From the NCBI GenBank assembly GCA_004557975.1, contig SFEV01000059.1, positions 1 through 15,073 of the forward strand: DNA of 15,073 bases, given 5' to 3'. The translations under genes were made by a program, and so were the position numbers. The notes beneath the pieces were generated by a model. That model worked only from the letters and a program-made list of their open reading frames with translations. It was not told the DNA's origin and ran no database searches. Origin of the DNA: Lachnospiraceae bacterium (GTDB lineage: Bacteria; Bacillota; Clostridia; Lachnospirales; Lachnospiraceae). Every line of letters starts with the position of its first letter. Position 1 is the first letter of the stretch. Positions 14,442-15,073 of the stretch are shown piece after piece.

Positions 14442-14975
14442 TTGGATATCGGAAGGAAGCTGAAGGAGCTTCGTCTCCAGAATGACCTGACTCTGGGGGA
14501 CCTTGCTTCCCGAAGTGAGCTGACCAAAGGTTTTTTGTCACAGGTGGAGCGCAACCTGACCACCCCCAGTATTGCAACTCTGGAGGATATTCTGGAAGCA
14601 CTCGGCACGAACCTGTCTGAATTTTTCCGTGAGGAGCAGGAGCAGCAGATCGTGTTTACGACACAGGATTTTTTCGAGGATGAGCAGGAGGATTACACCA
14701 TTGAGTGGATCATTCCCAATGCGCAGAAAAATAAAATGGAGCCGATTTTGCTGACGCTCCATCCCCATAAAAAGAGCCATGAAATGGTATCTCACCAGGG
14801 GGAGGAGTTCGGATATGTACTGAAAGGGGCGGTTACTCTGGTGCGCGGCAGCAAAAAATATAAGCTGAAAGCCCAGGAGACCTTCTATCTGGACGGATCG
14901 CAGGGGCATTATCTGTACAATCACGGAAGCAGTGATGCCAAGATTCTCTGGATCACAACACCGCCTATGTTTTAA
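14442..14975 (+). CDS. XRE-family transcriptional regulator with cupin domain
   Basis: This 177-residue protein has an N-terminal helix-turn-helix (residues 5-60: KLKELRLQNDLTLGDLASRS, then LTKGFLSQVERN and PSIATLEDILEALG) and a C-terminal cupin barrel (about 85-175: HEMVSHQGEEFGYVLKG and the second motif near GSQGHYLYNHG). Such HTH-cupin proteins, relatives of PuuR and ClgR-like sensors, bind a small ligand in the cupin and control adjacent transport genes. I chose TTG 14442, seven bases after GGGAGG (14429-14434), giving MDIGRKLKELR; the GTG at 14436 is too close to the ribosome binding site. In many Firmicutes a similar regulator precedes polyamine transport genes, but here the stop is followed at once by the repeat and the window end. 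Confidence 0.9.
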   Translation: MDIGRKLKELRLQNDLTLGDLASRSELTKGFLSQVERNLTTPSIATLEDILEALGTNLSEFFREEQEQQIVFTTQDFFEDEQEDYTIEWIIPNAQKNKMEPILLTLHPHKKSHEMVSHQGEEFGYVLKGAVTLVRGSKKYKLKAQETFYLDGSQGHYLYNHGSSDAKILWITTPPMF

Positions 14976-14977
14976 AC

Positions 14978-15073
14978 GAATCAAGCAAGTCCCCCACTTC
15001 AAATGCGCAGAGCATTAAGTGGTGGGTAGGGACTTGCTTGTATCAGGTGGGGTGCAAGCCCCATCTGATAAAC
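14978..15073 (+). repeat. Dispersed hairpin repeat, copy 3 (cut by window end)
   Basis: It starts three bases after the regulator's stop codon and aligns without gaps to the reverse complement of 7799-7894 (83 of 96 identical by hand). CAAGCAAGTCCC (14982-14993) pairs with GGGACTTGCTTG (15029-15040) around inner stems CCACTT/AAGTGG and AATGC/GCATT. A second hairpin, ATCAGGTGGGG/CCCCATCTGAT (15042-15069), has one G-U. The remaining third of the element is expected beyond base 15073. Confidence 0.9.

Noticed and set aside
14978..15073. The repeats at 7.8 kb and 15.0 kb as a CRISPR array or as insertion sequence ends.
   Set aside because: There are no regularly spaced short repeats, and no transposase gene lies between or beside the copies; the copies are isolated intergenic units.

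Overview
The window reads like chromosome of a Gram-positive gut-type Clostridia, most likely a Lachnospiraceae member (inference from gene content, strong AGGAGG-type ribosome binding sites, consensus sigma-A promoters and mid-range base composition; no rRNA or marker gene is present to prove it). All genes but one lie on the + strand. No tRNA, rRNA, CRISPR array, phage gene or transposase was seen.

Layout. (1) 1-2683, carbohydrate use: the end of a sugar ABC importer operon (inner-membrane permease), a factor-independent terminator, a fragment of a dispersed repeat, then a GH35-like beta-galactosidase-type hydrolase. (2) 2697-3639: a homocysteine S-methyltransferase with its own near-perfect promoter. 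(3) 3671-7677, the corrinoid region: promoter, cobalamin riboswitch, terminator, then a tightly packed five-gene operon: binding protein, permease and ATPase of a vitamin B12-type importer, followed by two small cysteine-rich proteins (a CGGC-domain protein and a 'cysteine-rich small domain' protein) that presumably handle a metal or corrinoid. (4) 7699-9386: a consensus promoter, a long leader made almost entirely of a hairpin-rich repeat, a MATE efflux pump and a strong terminator. (5) 9461-9805: an unrecognised 114-residue cysteine-containing protein. (6) 9835-11840: a cytoplasmic GH13 alpha-amylase-family enzyme with an unusual acidic tail and C-terminal helical module. (7) 11825-12838: a GH172 (DUF2961) glycoside hydrolase whose N-terminus is missing, so probably a broken gene. 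(8) 12847-14322: a second MATE pump on the - strand. (9) 14349-14975: a divergently transcribed HTH-cupin regulator with a palindrome over its promoter, followed at once by another copy of the dispersed repeat that runs off the window.

How the parts work together. The methyltransferase and the riboswitch-controlled importer form a plausible cobalamin/methionine neighbourhood. The riboswitch carries a visible duplication of an 8-base arm (GCCTGCTC at 3879 and 3981) that gives a simple terminator/antiterminator switch. The sugar permease, GH35-like, GH13 and GH172 genes point to plant or mucosal polysaccharide use.

The most novel-looking item is the dispersed repeat: at least 156 bp, five consecutive hairpins, three copies in 15 kb. 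G-U/A-C asymmetry at two stems suggests that one particular strand is the folded RNA.
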